Of a stretch of 64,000 nucleotides of DNA, positions 29,524 to 39,034 are shown one piece after another. Source of the DNA: DASRDU01 sp046331565. Its GTDB lineage: Bacteria; Acidobacteriota; Blastocatellia; RBC074. A program made the position numbers and the translations under genes. The notes under the pieces were generated by a model, which saw only the letters and a program-made list of their open reading frames with translations, ran no database searches and was not told where the DNA came from. The stretch's first letter is position 1. Each line of letters begins with the position of its first letter. Where the stretch lies: NCBI GenBank assembly GCA_046331565.1, contig JAXLQP010000010.1, forward strand, positions 1-64,000, in the 5' to 3' direction.

Positions 29524-31281
29524 ATGAACCGCAGAGAATTTGTGCAGAACGCTGCGCTCGCAGGGGCAACCATTGCGCTCGCAAACAATGAAGCCGCCGC
29601 GCAGGGAAAATCGCCCGACACGCTGCCCAGAGTCGGGCCGAAGCCTGTCGTCAAAGGCAAAAAAGCCGTCGCCAGTTCCGACAACCCCATCGTCACCGAA
29701 ACGATGTTGCAGGTGATGCGCGAAGGCGGCAATGCCGTGGACGCGGCGATTGCCGGTTGCATCGCGCAGGCCACCGTTGCGCCGCACATGACCAATCACA
29801 CCGGCTCGGTGATGTTTTTGTACTGGGAAGCGAAAACCGGCAGGGCATACACGCTCGACAGTTCAGGGACGCTGGTGCCGGGCCTGCCGCCGTTTCGTCC
29901 CGTGCCGCCGGGCCTGGGCGTACTCAATCCGGGGCCGGTTGCGCCGATGGCCTGCATGCCGGGCTTTATGCCGGGACTCGGTGAAATGCACAAACGCTTT
30001 GGCACAAAGTCGTGGTCGTCACTGTGCCAGCCCGCGATCAAATATGCTGAGCAGGGCTTTCACATCTCCTCGTTTCAGCACGCCGTTCTGACTGAAGAGT
30101 TGCCGTTGTATGTTTATTTCCCGTCAGGCCGCGAAGTCTTCACGCCCAACGGATTCCTGCCTGAAGTCGGCGATCTTTTCAAACAGCCGAAACTCGCGGA
30201 GACCTTGAAACGCCTGGCCGCCGAAGGGCCGCAGTATTTCATTACGGGCGACTGGGCAAAGCATTTTGTCGCCGAAGCGAACCGCCTGGGCTGGCCGATC
30301 AGACTTGAACATCTGGCCGCCACTCCGCCGCGCTGGGGCGAGCCGCTGAAATACGCGCACAATGGTCACGAGATTCTGCAATTCGGCCCACCGCAGCGAC
30401 AGGCTTTGTTTACGGCCTATGTGCTGGGCGTGCTCAGTCAGCTCAACATCAGATCGCTTGGTCATTACACCGAGTCGGCAGAGGCGCTTTATTACTTTTC
30501 GCATGCCATGCGCCGCGCCGAATTTGAACTGGGGATGCTGCACGACCCGAAGGATTTCGAGGTGCCATCGGACATCTGGCTTTCAAGGGAATTTCAGCGC
30601 ATGGCCGCAGAAATCCTGCGCCGCAGCAAACCGAAAATTGATCTGACCGATCACGTCAAAGCGACCACAGGCAAAGCGGCAATGATCGCCGCAGGCATTC
30701 CGACCGAAGGCCCCGACAAACCGCAGGGCTACAAGGGCAGTTGCGAACTGAGCATCGTGGATCCGCAGGGCAACTGGGTGCAGATGATGAACACGCTGCA
30801 ATCGGGCGGCATTCCCGGCGCTGTGGTGGATGGTGTGCTGATGGTTGGCAGTCATTCGCAGCCCGTGATGAGCGCGTCCATTTCCGGCTGGCACGCGGGC
30901 GGCGGACGGATGCGCAGCGTTTACGGCAGCACGATTGTTTTGAAAAACGGTCAGCCCGTGCTGTCGCTCGGCACGCCGGGCAACGTGCATTGCACGATTC
31001 CGCAGGTACTTTCCAACGTCCTCGATTTCGGAATGGAACCTTACGAGGCTTCAGTTGCGCCGCGCCTGCTGCCGATGCGCGACGATTACACGCTGGCCGT
31101 CGAAAGCCGCATCAGGCCCGAAGTGCTGCGCGATCTGACGAAGCTGGGCGTCAGGGTGCAGGGCCTGGCGATGTACGACTATCACATGGGTTCGTTCCAG
31201 ATGTCGTGGCGCGACGAAAAGACCGGCACGCTGAGCGCCAGCGCCGACCCGCGCCGCGCGGGACACGCCGATGGATTTTGA
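29524..31281 (+). CDS. gamma-glutamyltransferase family protein (GGT1)
   Basis: A 585-residue Ntn-hydrolase-fold protein. MNRREFVQNAALAGATIALANNEAAAQG is a Tat-like signal, so it is probably exported. The GGT pattern is clear (GNAVDAAIAGCIAQATVAPHMTNHTGSVMFLYW; LSLGTPGNVHCTIPQVLSNVLDFGM). In active enzymes autocleavage exposes a Thr in a T-T-H-x-S-V-V-D context; here the site reads GSCELSIVDPQGN, with Ser406 in the Thr position. It may process differently or be inactive as a transpeptidase. AGGAG precedes the start. A second, diverged homologue lies at 33795. Confidence 0.85.
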   Translation: MNRREFVQNAALAGATIALANNEAAAQGKSPDTLPRVGPKPVVKGKKAVASSDNPIVTETMLQVMREGGNAVDAAIAGCIAQATVAPHMTNHTGSVMFLYWEAKTGRAYTLDSSGTLVPGLPPFRPVPPGLGVLNPGPVAPMACMPGFMPGLGEMHKRFGTKSWSSLCQPAIKYAEQGFHISSFQHAVLTEELPLYVYFPSGREVFTPNGFLPEVGDLFKQPKLAETLKRLAAEGPQYFITGDWAKHFVAEANRLGWPIRLEHLAATPPRWGEPLKYAHNGHEILQFGPPQRQALFTAYVLGVLSQLNIRSLGHYTESAEALYYFSHAMRRAEFELGMLHDPKDFEVPSDIWLSREFQRMAAEILRRSKPKIDLTDHVKATTGKAAMIAAGIPTEGPDKPQGYKGSCELSIVDPQGNWVQMMNTLQSGGIPGAVVDGVLMVGSHSQPVMSASISGWHAGGGRMRSVYGSTIVLKNGQPVLSLGTPGNVHCTIPQVLSNVLDFGMEPYEASVAPRLLPMRDDYTLAVESRIRPEVLRDLTKLGVRVQGLAMYDYHMGSFQMSWRDEKTGTLSASADPRRAGHADGF

Positions 31282-31457
31282 AGGGAACCAGCCGGACTCA
31301 AACGATCACTGATTCTGCCGCTGTGCGCGGGCCTGTGTCGGAACCGGAACCGCACAAACTGCGCGCATCATTCAGGCAGGCTGAGGTCAGGGCGAAATCA
31401 TCAGCGCGGGAGCGCAGGCATTTCAAAAACGAATTCAGAATTTACGGAGGCACAACC

Positions 31458-32285
31458 ATAAATCACCTGATCAGAATCGTGAGTCGAAACATCGGGACGC
31501 TGTTGGTCGCATCCGTCCTGCTGTTTACTGTTCCTGCCCTGACGACCCTCGCGCAAACCGCCGCGACAGGCGCGCTGACGGGAACGATCACCGATCCGAC
31601 CGGCGCGGTCATTGCGGGCGCGCAGATCAAAGTGACGAACGAGGTCACGGGTGAAGCGCGCACGGCGAGCAGCAGCGCGAGTGGCGCGTATCTGGTCGCG
31701 CTGCTGCCGCCGGGCAATTATCGTGTCGAAGTCACACAGCCGGGTTTCAAAAGCAGTTCGCGCGTCGGTGTGGCGATCAGCGTGACTGAGACGGCAAAAC
31801 TTGATGTGCAACTCGCCGTCGGCGCAGCAACGGAATCCATCACAATTGAAGATTCGCCAGCCATCCTGCAAACCGAATCGAGCGCGCTCGGTCGTGTGAT
31901 CAGCGAGAAGACAGTCGTCAGCCTGCCGCTCGTCACGCGCAATTACACACAGATCATCGCGCTCTCGCCCGGCATTACGGCTGATGTGACGAACGCGGCG
32001 GAACTCGGACGCGGGCGCGGCGGTCTGTCGGCCATTTTCAGCGGCGGGACGTTTGTGCGCGGCCCCGACCAGCGCAACTTTGATCTTTCGCTCGGCAAAC
32101 GCTTCACCGTCAGATGGCCGACCGAAATCAGCCACCTTGAATTTCGCGCGGAATTTTTCAATGCTTTCAACACGACGCAGTTTGCCAATCCCGATCCGGT
32201 TTTTACCAATGCGACTTTCGGGCAAATCTCGGCGACGGCGGTTAATCCGCGCATCATTCAGTTTGCGCTGAAATACAACTTCTGA
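31458..32285 (+). pseudogene. internally deleted TonB-dependent receptor (CarboxypepD_reg type)
   Basis: The 5' part encodes a signal peptide, a carboxypeptidase-regulatory-like domain (GALTGTITDPTGAVIAGAQIKVTNEVTGE...LLPPGNYRVEV) and the start of the plug (LPLVTRNYTQIIALSPGI). At about 32025-32050, after ELGRGRGGL, it jumps to the last ~80 residues of the barrel (RGPDQRNFDLSLGKRF...FRAEFFNAFNTTQFANP) ending in the outer-membrane C-terminus FALKYNF. Family members are about 1000-1200 residues; this frame has 276 codons, so most of the barrel is gone though the frame is kept. The start codon, 7 nt after CGGAGG, is ATA instead of ATG. It cannot form a receptor. Confidence 0.85.
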
Positions 32286-32297
32286 AGGAGAATCGTG

Positions 32298-33764
32298 ATG
32301 AAACACTGCTGTTATGTGCTGGCGCTGTTGCTGACCGCTTTATCAGGCGCGTTCAGTCAGACGACGGAAAAAGGACTCGCGGGCGTCTGGCACGGGACGC
32401 TCGGCGAAGGCAGCGTCAAACTGCGGCTGATGCTCACCATCACCAGAACCAGCGCGGGCACATACACAGGAACGCTTGACAGTCTCGACCAGGGCGCAAC
32501 CATTCCCGTCACCACCATCACGGTCAATGGCGACGAGGTAAGGCTGGAAGTCAAAAATGTCAGCGGCGTGTACGAGGGCACGCTCAGCAAAGATCGCACG
32601 GAAATAGTCGGGAAATGGACGCAGGGCGGCGTCACGCAACCGCTGACCTTCAGGGCCGGAGCGCCGACGCCAGCGCCTGCCACGCCTGCTGCGCCTGCGC
32701 GACGCCCGCTCACACTGCCGCTCGACGTAATGGTGCTGAAAGCTCCGACGCCGTTTCAGGCAGATGGCAGAACACATCTCGTTTATGAATTGCACGTCAC
32801 CAATTTTGCCGCCACCGATTGTCTGCTGACGCGCGTTGAAGTACTCGGCACGGGCGACAAACTGCTGGCTGGTTACGAAGGCAGCGAACTGGCGGCGCTG
32901 CTGGCGCGGCCCGGCGTGCCGCCCGCAACTGAAAAGCCGCGCATCGGCGGCGGGCTGCGGGCAGTCGTTTATTTGTGGGTGACGCTCGAAGCGGGCAGCG
33001 CCGTGCCTGCGAGCCTGCGCCATCGCCTGCGCGCCAGGGTCGGCGAATTCACTGATGAATTGAGCATCGAAACGGCGGCCATCGCCGTCGGGTCGAAGCC
33101 GATTGAAATCAGCCCGCCCCTGCGCGGCAGCGAGTGGCTGGCGGGGAACGGCCCGGCGAATGCTTCCGGCCATCGCCGCGCCCTGATTCCGGTGAATGGG
33201 CGGGCTTATATCGCGCAGCGTTTCGCCATTGACTGGGTGCAACTGCGCGAAGACGGGCGCACTTACACCGGCGATCCGAAGGACAACAAAAACTATCGCT
33301 GCTACGGCACAGAAGCTCTCGCGGTCGCCGATGCCACAGTCGCCGCCACCAGGGACGGCATTCCTGAAAACATTCCCGGCGTGAATTCGCGCGCCGTGCC
33401 GATCACGCTTGAAACGATTGGCGGCAACTACGTCATTCTCGATCTGGGGCAGGGGCGATTCGCTTTTTACGCGCACCTGCAACCGGGCAGTCTGCGCGTC
33501 AAAGTCGGTGACAAAGTGCGGCGCGGGCAGGTGGTGGGACTGGTTGGCAATTCCGGCAACTCGACCGAACCGCATCTGCACTTTCACCTCAGCGATGCCG
33601 GTTCGCCGCTCGGTTCTGAAGGCCTGCCGTATTCATTCCCCGCGTTTGAAGTGCAGGGGCGCGGCTGGGGCTGGAAGCCCGCCAGTCCGCCTGTCGCTCC
33701 GGTCAGACATCGCGGCGAAATCCCGCTTGAGAATGCAGTGGTGCGTTTTCCCGCTGCTCCGTGA
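32298..33764 (+). CDS. exported M23-family peptidase (LytM domain)
   Basis: A 488-residue secreted protein with signal peptide MKHCCYVLALLLTALSGAFSQ. Residues 25-120 form a lipocalin-like beta domain (GVWHGTL...LRLMLTITRTSAGTYTGTLDSLDQG), often fused to hydrolases in Acidobacteriota. A Pro/Ala linker and a beta-rich domain follow, then an M23 metallopeptidase domain at about 350-455 with YVILDLGQGRFAFYAHLQPGS, GQVVGLVGNSGNSTEPHLHFHLSD; the HxH and upstream H are the zinc ligands. It probably cuts peptidoglycan cross-links or other Gly-rich peptides. GAAGGAG precedes the start. Confidence 0.88.
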   Translation: MKHCCYVLALLLTALSGAFSQTTEKGLAGVWHGTLGEGSVKLRLMLTITRTSAGTYTGTLDSLDQGATIPVTTITVNGDEVRLEVKNVSGVYEGTLSKDRTEIVGKWTQGGVTQPLTFRAGAPTPAPATPAAPARRPLTLPLDVMVLKAPTPFQADGRTHLVYELHVTNFAATDCLLTRVEVLGTGDKLLAGYEGSELAALLARPGVPPATEKPRIGGGLRAVVYLWVTLEAGSAVPASLRHRLRARVGEFTDELSIETAAIAVGSKPIEISPPLRGSEWLAGNGPANASGHRRALIPVNGRAYIAQRFAIDWVQLREDGRTYTGDPKDNKNYRCYGTEALAVADATVAATRDGIPENIPGVNSRAVPITLETIGGNYVILDLGQGRFAFYAHLQPGSLRVKVGDKVRRGQVVGLVGNSGNSTEPHLHFHLSDAGSPLGSEGLPYSFPAFEVQGRGWGWKPASPPVAPVRHRGEIPLENAVVRFPAAP

Positions 33765-33794
33765 CTTCAGCAACATTTCGGAGGAACCCGAATC

Positions 33795-35579
33795 GTGAAA
33801 CGAAGAGACTTTGTCAGACAGGCTGCGCTGGCAGGCACGTCGGTCGTGCTGGTTGAAGCGCCGCAACCGAAACGCGCCGTCAGTCTTTCGCCCGCTGCGT
33901 GGCCGAAAGGCGAATACGAAAAATTCCTTGCCGCGCAGGATGTGGATCGCACTGCGGCGGGAGTGGCCACAGGCCGCAGCGGCGCAGTGACGGTCGCATA
34001 CAACGGCATCGCCGCGCGCGCGGGACTCGAAGCCCTCAGACAGGGCGGCAACGCGATTGACGCCGCGATGACCGCTGCCATCACGCAGGTCGCGGCAACC
34101 GCAGGCGCGCCAATCAGCTACTTCGGCATTCTGTCGCTGGTCTGTTACGACGCAAAGACGAGGAAGACATACACGATGAATGCCGAATGGAACACCGTGC
34201 GCGGCGAAACCGAACCGCTCAAAATTCCCGGCGGCATCACGATGGGAACGGAAGCAGGTTTGCGCGGCACGGCGGTCAGCGGACGCACGGCGCTGGTCGG
34301 CGGCTTTCTGAAAGGCGTCGAAGCCGCGCACAAACGTTTCGGCAGACTGCCGTTCAGGAGTTTATTCGAGCCTGCGATTTATCTGGCTGAAAACGGCCTG
34401 CCTGTGACCGGGCGCCTGGCCGACAAGTTTCGCTTTCGCGGCGAAGACCTCAAACGCCTGCCCGCGACGCGCGCCATCTTCACCAAAGCTGACGGCTCGT
34501 TTTATCAGCGCGGCGAAACCTTCAGGCAAACAGCGCTGGCCAGGACGTTGCGCGCCGTCGCCGCGCAGGGCGCTGATTACATTTACAAAGGCGAATGGGC
34601 CAGGAAACTCATCGCTGCCGTGCAATCCGAGGGCGGCAGAATGACGATGGAAGACCTCGCGGCTTATGACGTGATCTGGGATGAACCGCTGATTGCTGAC
34701 ATTGGCGATTATCAGGTGCAAACGAATCGCCCGCCAAATCAGGGCGGCGTGAGCCTGATCGAAGCGCAGAACCTTGCCGTCGCTTCCGGCCTGACCAGCG
34801 ATCCGCACTGGACGAAATCCGGCGCGTCGCTGCGCCGGGCGCTCGACATCACGCAGATGATGTATCTGAACTTTCTGCCCGAAGCGATGCTCAGGCAGCT
34901 TTATCCCGGCCTGGATTTTTCAACGCAGGCGCGCGTCACTCCGCAACACGCGGCGGAATTGTGGAAGCGCATGCAGGCGGGCGCGAAGCCGTTTCGCTGG
35001 GCACAGCCGCCGAAGCATTCTGATGACGTGGTTGCGATAGACAAGGACGGCAACATCGCCGCCATCACGCAAAGCATCAACTGTGTGGACTGGGGCAAAA
35101 CCGCCATCAACATTGACGGCATTTCGATTGGTGACCCGGCCTCGTTTCAGCAGGCCGCCATTGCCAGAATCAAACCCGGCGACCGTCTGCCTGCGCCGAC
35201 TGAAACGGGCATTCTTTTCAAAAACGGCCAGCCCGTGCTGGGTTTCGCTTCGATGGGATCGGGCTTGCACCAGCGCACATTTCAATGCCTGCTCAACGTC
35301 ACGCGCTTCGGAATGACGGTGGATGAGGCCATCAACACGCCCGATTTCTTTATCACCGGCACGGACCCGAAAACCGGCGTGCTGACGGTGCAACTGCCCA
35401 AAGGCCGCTTCCCGCAGGCAGTGCTTGATGAAATGGGTTATGCGTACAGGGAATTCGCCCCCGGCGAAGAGCGCTTCGGCGGCGAAGGCTTGTGGGTTGC
35501 CATCAGCCGCGATCCGAAAACGGGCGAACTGCGCGCCGCTTCGCACAATCGCAACAACAGCGCCGCCGTTGCGTGGTGA
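33795..35579 (+). CDS. gamma-glutamyltransferase family protein (GGT2)
   Basis: A 594-residue homologue of GGT1 with a Tat-type signal MKRRDFVRQAALAGTSVVLV. GGNAIDAAMTAAITQVAATAGAPISYFGILSLVCYD and FASMGSGLHQRTFQCLLNVTRFGMTVDEAINTPDF are family hallmarks. The catalytic Thr region reads KHSDDVVAIDKDGNI, so again Ser (Ser409) replaces Thr, and the following TH is DD. It follows the M23 peptidase gene by 30 nt with a GGAGG ribosome site. A role in peptide or gamma-glutamyl compound breakdown in the periplasm is likely but not specific. Confidence 0.82.
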   Translation: MKRRDFVRQAALAGTSVVLVEAPQPKRAVSLSPAAWPKGEYEKFLAAQDVDRTAAGVATGRSGAVTVAYNGIAARAGLEALRQGGNAIDAAMTAAITQVAATAGAPISYFGILSLVCYDAKTRKTYTMNAEWNTVRGETEPLKIPGGITMGTEAGLRGTAVSGRTALVGGFLKGVEAAHKRFGRLPFRSLFEPAIYLAENGLPVTGRLADKFRFRGEDLKRLPATRAIFTKADGSFYQRGETFRQTALARTLRAVAAQGADYIYKGEWARKLIAAVQSEGGRMTMEDLAAYDVIWDEPLIADIGDYQVQTNRPPNQGGVSLIEAQNLAVASGLTSDPHWTKSGASLRRALDITQMMYLNFLPEAMLRQLYPGLDFSTQARVTPQHAAELWKRMQAGAKPFRWAQPPKHSDDVVAIDKDGNIAAITQSINCVDWGKTAINIDGISIGDPASFQQAAIARIKPGDRLPAPTETGILFKNGQPVLGFASMGSGLHQRTFQCLLNVTRFGMTVDEAINTPDFFITGTDPKTGVLTVQLPKGRFPQAVLDEMGYAYREFAPGEERFGGEGLWVAISRDPKTGELRAASHNRNNSAAVAW

Positions 35580-35605
35580 CACTTTTCATCGTCCGCAGCA
35601 GCCAG

Positions 35606-35687
35606 TGTTGCGCGATTTGCCAGAATCGCGCGGCACCCGCAACGGGCCGATGACGGATTCAGCGCGATTCTGGCAAATCGCGCAACA
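35606..35687. repeat. paired-hairpin palindromic element, copy 2
   Basis: 26-nt arms 35606-35631 (TGTTGCGCGATTTGCCAGAA plus TCGCGC) and 35662-35687 are exact reverse complements, and each arm folds on itself (GCGCGATT with AATCGCGC around TGCCAG). Related to the element at 12268-12350, which shares the TGTTGYGCGATTTGCCARAA core. It lies between GGT2 and the FAD oxidoreductase gene. Confidence 0.88.
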
Positions 35688-35750
35688 CATCCCTGACAAG
35701 CAATTGAAAACTGATCCGGCGGAAGCCGACACATCAGCAGGAGGAATAAT

Positions 35751-36926
35751 ATGAGCAGGACAGCAGAAGTTGTCATCATTGGCGGTGGCATCAATGGTTG
35801 CAGCACAGCGTTTCGCCTGGCGAAGGATGGCGTGAAAAATATTGTGCTCATCGAAAAAGGTCATATCGCTTCCGGCCCGACAGGGCGTTCGAGCGGCGTG
35901 GTGCGGCAGCATTACACGCTGGAAACACTGGCCGCGATGGCGCGCGACAGCGTCAGGGTGTGGCATAACTTTGCGGAAGAGGTCGGCGGTGAGGCGGGGT
36001 TCGTCAATGCCGGTGTGGTCTTTTTCTGCGGCCCGGCTGATGCGGCGGCCCTGCAGCAGACCATTGCGATGCACAATCGTCTGGGCATCCGCGAATCACT
36101 GCTTTCGGCTGATGAACTGCGCGCGATGGAACCGCACCTGTCGGCTGATGACATTGCGTGCGGCGCTTACGAAGTTGATGGCGGATATGCCGACCCGGCG
36201 CTGGCGGCGAACAGTTATTGCGAAGCCGCGCAGCGGCTTGGTGTCGAAGTCATGAAAAAGACCGAAGTCACCGCGCTCTGCGTGGAGCGCGGCAGGATGA
36301 CGAAAGTCATCACGAACAAAGGCGAGATTTCAACTCCGGTGGTCGTCAACATCGCCGGCCCGTGGGGCAGTGAGATTGCCGCGATGGTCGGCGTTGAGAT
36401 TCCGATTCGCGCCACGCGCCACCCGGTCGTCAACATGCAGCGTCCGGTGCAGTGGCGCGGCCCGACGCCGGTCTGGGGCGATCTGGTGACGGGCTGGTAT
36501 TTCAAACCGGAGCGCCACGTTTCAATGATGACCGGCTCGATTCACGAAGATGAAAAAGAGAGCGTGAACAAAGAGGAGTTCTCAAACGTGCCGTCTTACG
36601 ACGAGATTGATGAATATTCAGCGGCAATCCTCAAACGCTTTCCGGTCATGGCCGAAGGCGCGGCGCAGGGCGGCTGGGCCGCGCTCTATGATGTCACCCC
36701 TGACTGGCAGCCGGTGATTGATCGCATCCCGGAAGTCGCGGGTTTTTACTGCGCGGTCGGTTTCAGCGGACACGGCTTCAAGATTGCGCCTGCGGTTGGC
36801 ACAATCATGTCGGAACTGGTGCGCGAAGGCTGCTGCCGGAGCTATGACATCAGCCTGTTTCGTTACGGACGACATCAGCGCGGAGAATTGAACAAGGGGG
36901 CCTATGAATTCGGCATTATCGGGTGA
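35751..36926 (+). CDS. FAD-dependent oxidoreductase (DAO family, sarcosine oxidase beta-like)
   Basis: A 391-residue flavoprotein with the N-terminal dinucleotide-binding fold EVVIIGGGINGCSTAFRLAKDG, the FAD-ribose glutamate in NIVLIEKG, ASGPTGRSSGVVRQHY near the flavin and the late GFYCAVGFSGHGFKIAPAVGTIMSELV motif. The family oxidises N-methyl or amino groups of small amino acids such as sarcosine, dimethylglycine, glycine or proline; the substrate is not readable. An ideal AGGAGG site lies 6-7 nt before the start. A link to the neighbouring GGT-like enzymes is only positional. Confidence 0.9.
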   Translation: MSRTAEVVIIGGGINGCSTAFRLAKDGVKNIVLIEKGHIASGPTGRSSGVVRQHYTLETLAAMARDSVRVWHNFAEEVGGEAGFVNAGVVFFCGPADAAALQQTIAMHNRLGIRESLLSADELRAMEPHLSADDIACGAYEVDGGYADPALAANSYCEAAQRLGVEVMKKTEVTALCVERGRMTKVITNKGEISTPVVVNIAGPWGSEIAAMVGVEIPIRATRHPVVNMQRPVQWRGPTPVWGDLVTGWYFKPERHVSMMTGSIHEDEKESVNKEEFSNVPSYDEIDEYSAAILKRFPVMAEGAAQGGWAALYDVTPDWQPVIDRIPEVAGFYCAVGFSGHGFKIAPAVGTIMSELVREGCCRSYDISLFRYGRHQRGELNKGAYEFGIIG

Positions 36927-37296
36927 GTTTCATCAGACAGCGCCCTGCCGTTGAAGCGCCGCGCGTCCCTCACCAGACAGCACCATCAATCGTCCAGGGC
37001 ATTGAAACGAAGGCTGTAAATCGGTTCATCACACTATTCGCTCCAGGGAACAACTGCGCCTCACCGACGGGTGAGCGATTGTCTTCACGCAGAAAACCAG
37101 TGACAATTTCGACATCTGCACCATCCGGCCCGATGGCTTCGAACTGCCTGGAAGATTCAGCACCGTGTCTGGTGCCGAAGGCGGAACGTCGCGGGTGCAG
37201 CGCGTCAGAAATTCGTTGAGGACTGGATTGTGAAGCCAAACCACAGCGGAGTCGCCGCGTCACTTTGTACTCCGCTCCCATCTCAGAGGAGACAGA
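36927..37296. other. 370-nt gap without a recognisable gene
   Basis: The reading frames here have no recognisable domain, poor start contexts and codon use unlike the neighbours. No strong hairpin or promoter was seen. A GAGGAGA ribosome site for the next gene is at its right end. Confidence 0.5.
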
Positions 37297-38184
37297 ATGG
37301 AACGAAAGCAGGCATCCGATTATCCGCAGGAGTTACTGGATCTGTTTCACGAATACCAGCACGGCGACATGGATCGCCGCACCTTCATTGACCATCTCGG
37401 CAGGTTCGCTACCGGCGGACTGACCGCGATGGCAATTTTTGAAAGTCTGAAGCCGAACTATGCCTGGGCGCAGCAGGTGCCGCTCGATGACAAGCGCATC
37501 AAAGTGGGTTATGAAACCGTGCAGTCACCGGCAGGAAACGGTTCGATCAAAGGCTATCTGGCGCGTCCGGCAAAAAATGGAAAGCTGCCCGTCGTGCTTG
37601 TCATTCACGAAAATCGCGGCCTCAATCCGTATATCGAAGACGTGGCGCGCCGCCTCGCGCTGGCCAGGTTCATCGCCTTTGCGCCCGACGGCCTGACCTC
37701 GGTCGGCGGCTATCCGGGCACAGATGAAAAGGGCGCGCAACTCTTTCGCACGGTAGACGGCAAAAAGATGACCGAGGATTTTGTCGCAGCGGCGAAGTGG
37801 CTCAAGGCGCGTCCCGACTCAACCGGCAAACTCGGTGCGGTCGGATTCTGTTTTGGCGGCGGGATGGTGAATCAACTGGCTGTGCGGCTCGGCGCTGATC
37901 TGAATGCCGGAGTTGCGTTCTATGGCCGCCAGGCAGGCGCAGATGATGTCCCGAAAATTTCAGCGCCCTTATTGCTGCATTACGCGGGCAATGACCAGGG
38001 CATCAATGCCGGCATCGCAGCTTATGAAGCGGCGCTCAAGGCCAATCATAAGGTGTACACAGTGCATCTGTACGAAGGCAAACAGCACGGCTTCCATAAC
38101 GACACGACGCCGCGTTACGACGAAGAGTCAGCAAAACTGGCGTGGACGCGCACGCTCGAATTTTTCAACAAATACCTGCGGTAA
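37297..38184 (+). CDS. dienelactone hydrolase family protein
   Basis: A 295-residue alpha/beta hydrolase. The DLH catalytic triad is visible: Cys in VGFCFGGGM, Asp in HYAGNDQGIN and His in KQHGFHNDT. An N-terminal extension (residues 1-65) with DRRTFIDHLGRFATGGLTAMAIF resembles an internal Tat signal, as in many DLH proteins annotated as carboxymethylenebutenolidases. The natural substrate is uncertain. It is the last chromosomal-type gene before the accessory region. Confidence 0.9.
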   Translation: MERKQASDYPQELLDLFHEYQHGDMDRRTFIDHLGRFATGGLTAMAIFESLKPNYAWAQQVPLDDKRIKVGYETVQSPAGNGSIKGYLARPAKNGKLPVVLVIHENRGLNPYIEDVARRLALARFIAFAPDGLTSVGGYPGTDEKGAQLFRTVDGKKMTEDFVAAAKWLKARPDSTGKLGAVGFCFGGGMVNQLAVRLGADLNAGVAFYGRQAGADDVPKISAPLLLHYAGNDQGINAGIAAYEAALKANHKVYTVHLYEGKQHGFHNDTTPRYDEESAKLAWTRTLEFFNKYLR

Positions 38185-38336
38185 CGCCTGATCGCGCCGC
38201 AATCATCAGACCGCCGGAGAGTTTGGCGAGGAAGCATTCTTCCCGGGAATAAATCAAACAGCGACTTCAGTCCGTTGGTCATGTTCACCTCCGCGAGTTG
38301 AACGACAGCCTGTAAGTCGCTGTTTGTGTCCGGGAT

Positions 38337-38380
<44 letters not shown>

Positions 38381-38623
38381 ACGACTGGCGTTCACTGAAC
38401 CAGTTGGAATTTCACGGAATACCATCACATTCTATTCGGGTTGCAGCCTTCCGGTCAGTGATTGTCGGTGAACTGAAATGAACCTCCGGGCAGTAAGTTT
38501 TGTCCCAGCTTTGTCCCACCGCGCTCAGTACAGAACAAAATGGGAGAAGTTCAATGCTGATGTGAAATCAGCTCATCGTGCGCTGAGACTTTCAAGCGAC
38601 CAGACCAGAAAGGAAATCGCACG

Positions 38624-39030
38624 ATGAGAGCCATTCGCTCGCTTGAGCAAAGGCTTGAGCAGAATCTATCGTGACACAAAGCCCGCATCAGGTTTGTCGC
38701 GGCTTTTGTGCTGGCTCTGCTGACGGTCAAAAACGTCAACCTGGTCGAGCTGGCCTGCGCCTTCGCCGGGCAGCCGAAGCAGGACTCGCAATACAAGAAG
38801 CTCCAACGCTTCTTCCGGTTCTTTGAATTGTCTTACGCCGAACTCGCCCGCTTCCTTGTCAGACTGCTCGGCGTGGACGGGCCATGGACGCTCTCGCTCT
38901 CATCGCACCAACGGGCAGTTCGGGCAGACGCCACTCAACATCCTGATGCTCGGCCTCGTCCACAAGGGGGATCGCCTGGCTGGTGGTCTGGCTGGTGCTG
39001 CCCAAAGCCGACAGTCCGCACACCGAAGTG
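38624..39030 (+). pseudogene. IS4-family transposase remnant
   Basis: The conserved N-terminal part is readable (FVLALLTVKNVNLVELACAF, then AGQPKQDSQYKKLQRFFRFF and LARFLVRLLGVDGPWTLSL), matching IS4-family transposases. There is an in-frame TGA at 38672 (codon 17) and a frameshift at about 38895, before the DRTN-type catalytic motif, after which PLNILMLGLVHKG continues in another frame. The rest of the gene is missing; at about 39035 it runs into an IS630 remnant. Not functional. Confidence 0.82.
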
Positions 39031-39034
39031 GCAC

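Noticed and set aside
36927..37296. Small proteins on either strand before the dienelactone hydrolase gene
   Set aside because: No ribosome sites, no recognisable domain, and overlapping frames of similar length on both strands; looks non-coding.
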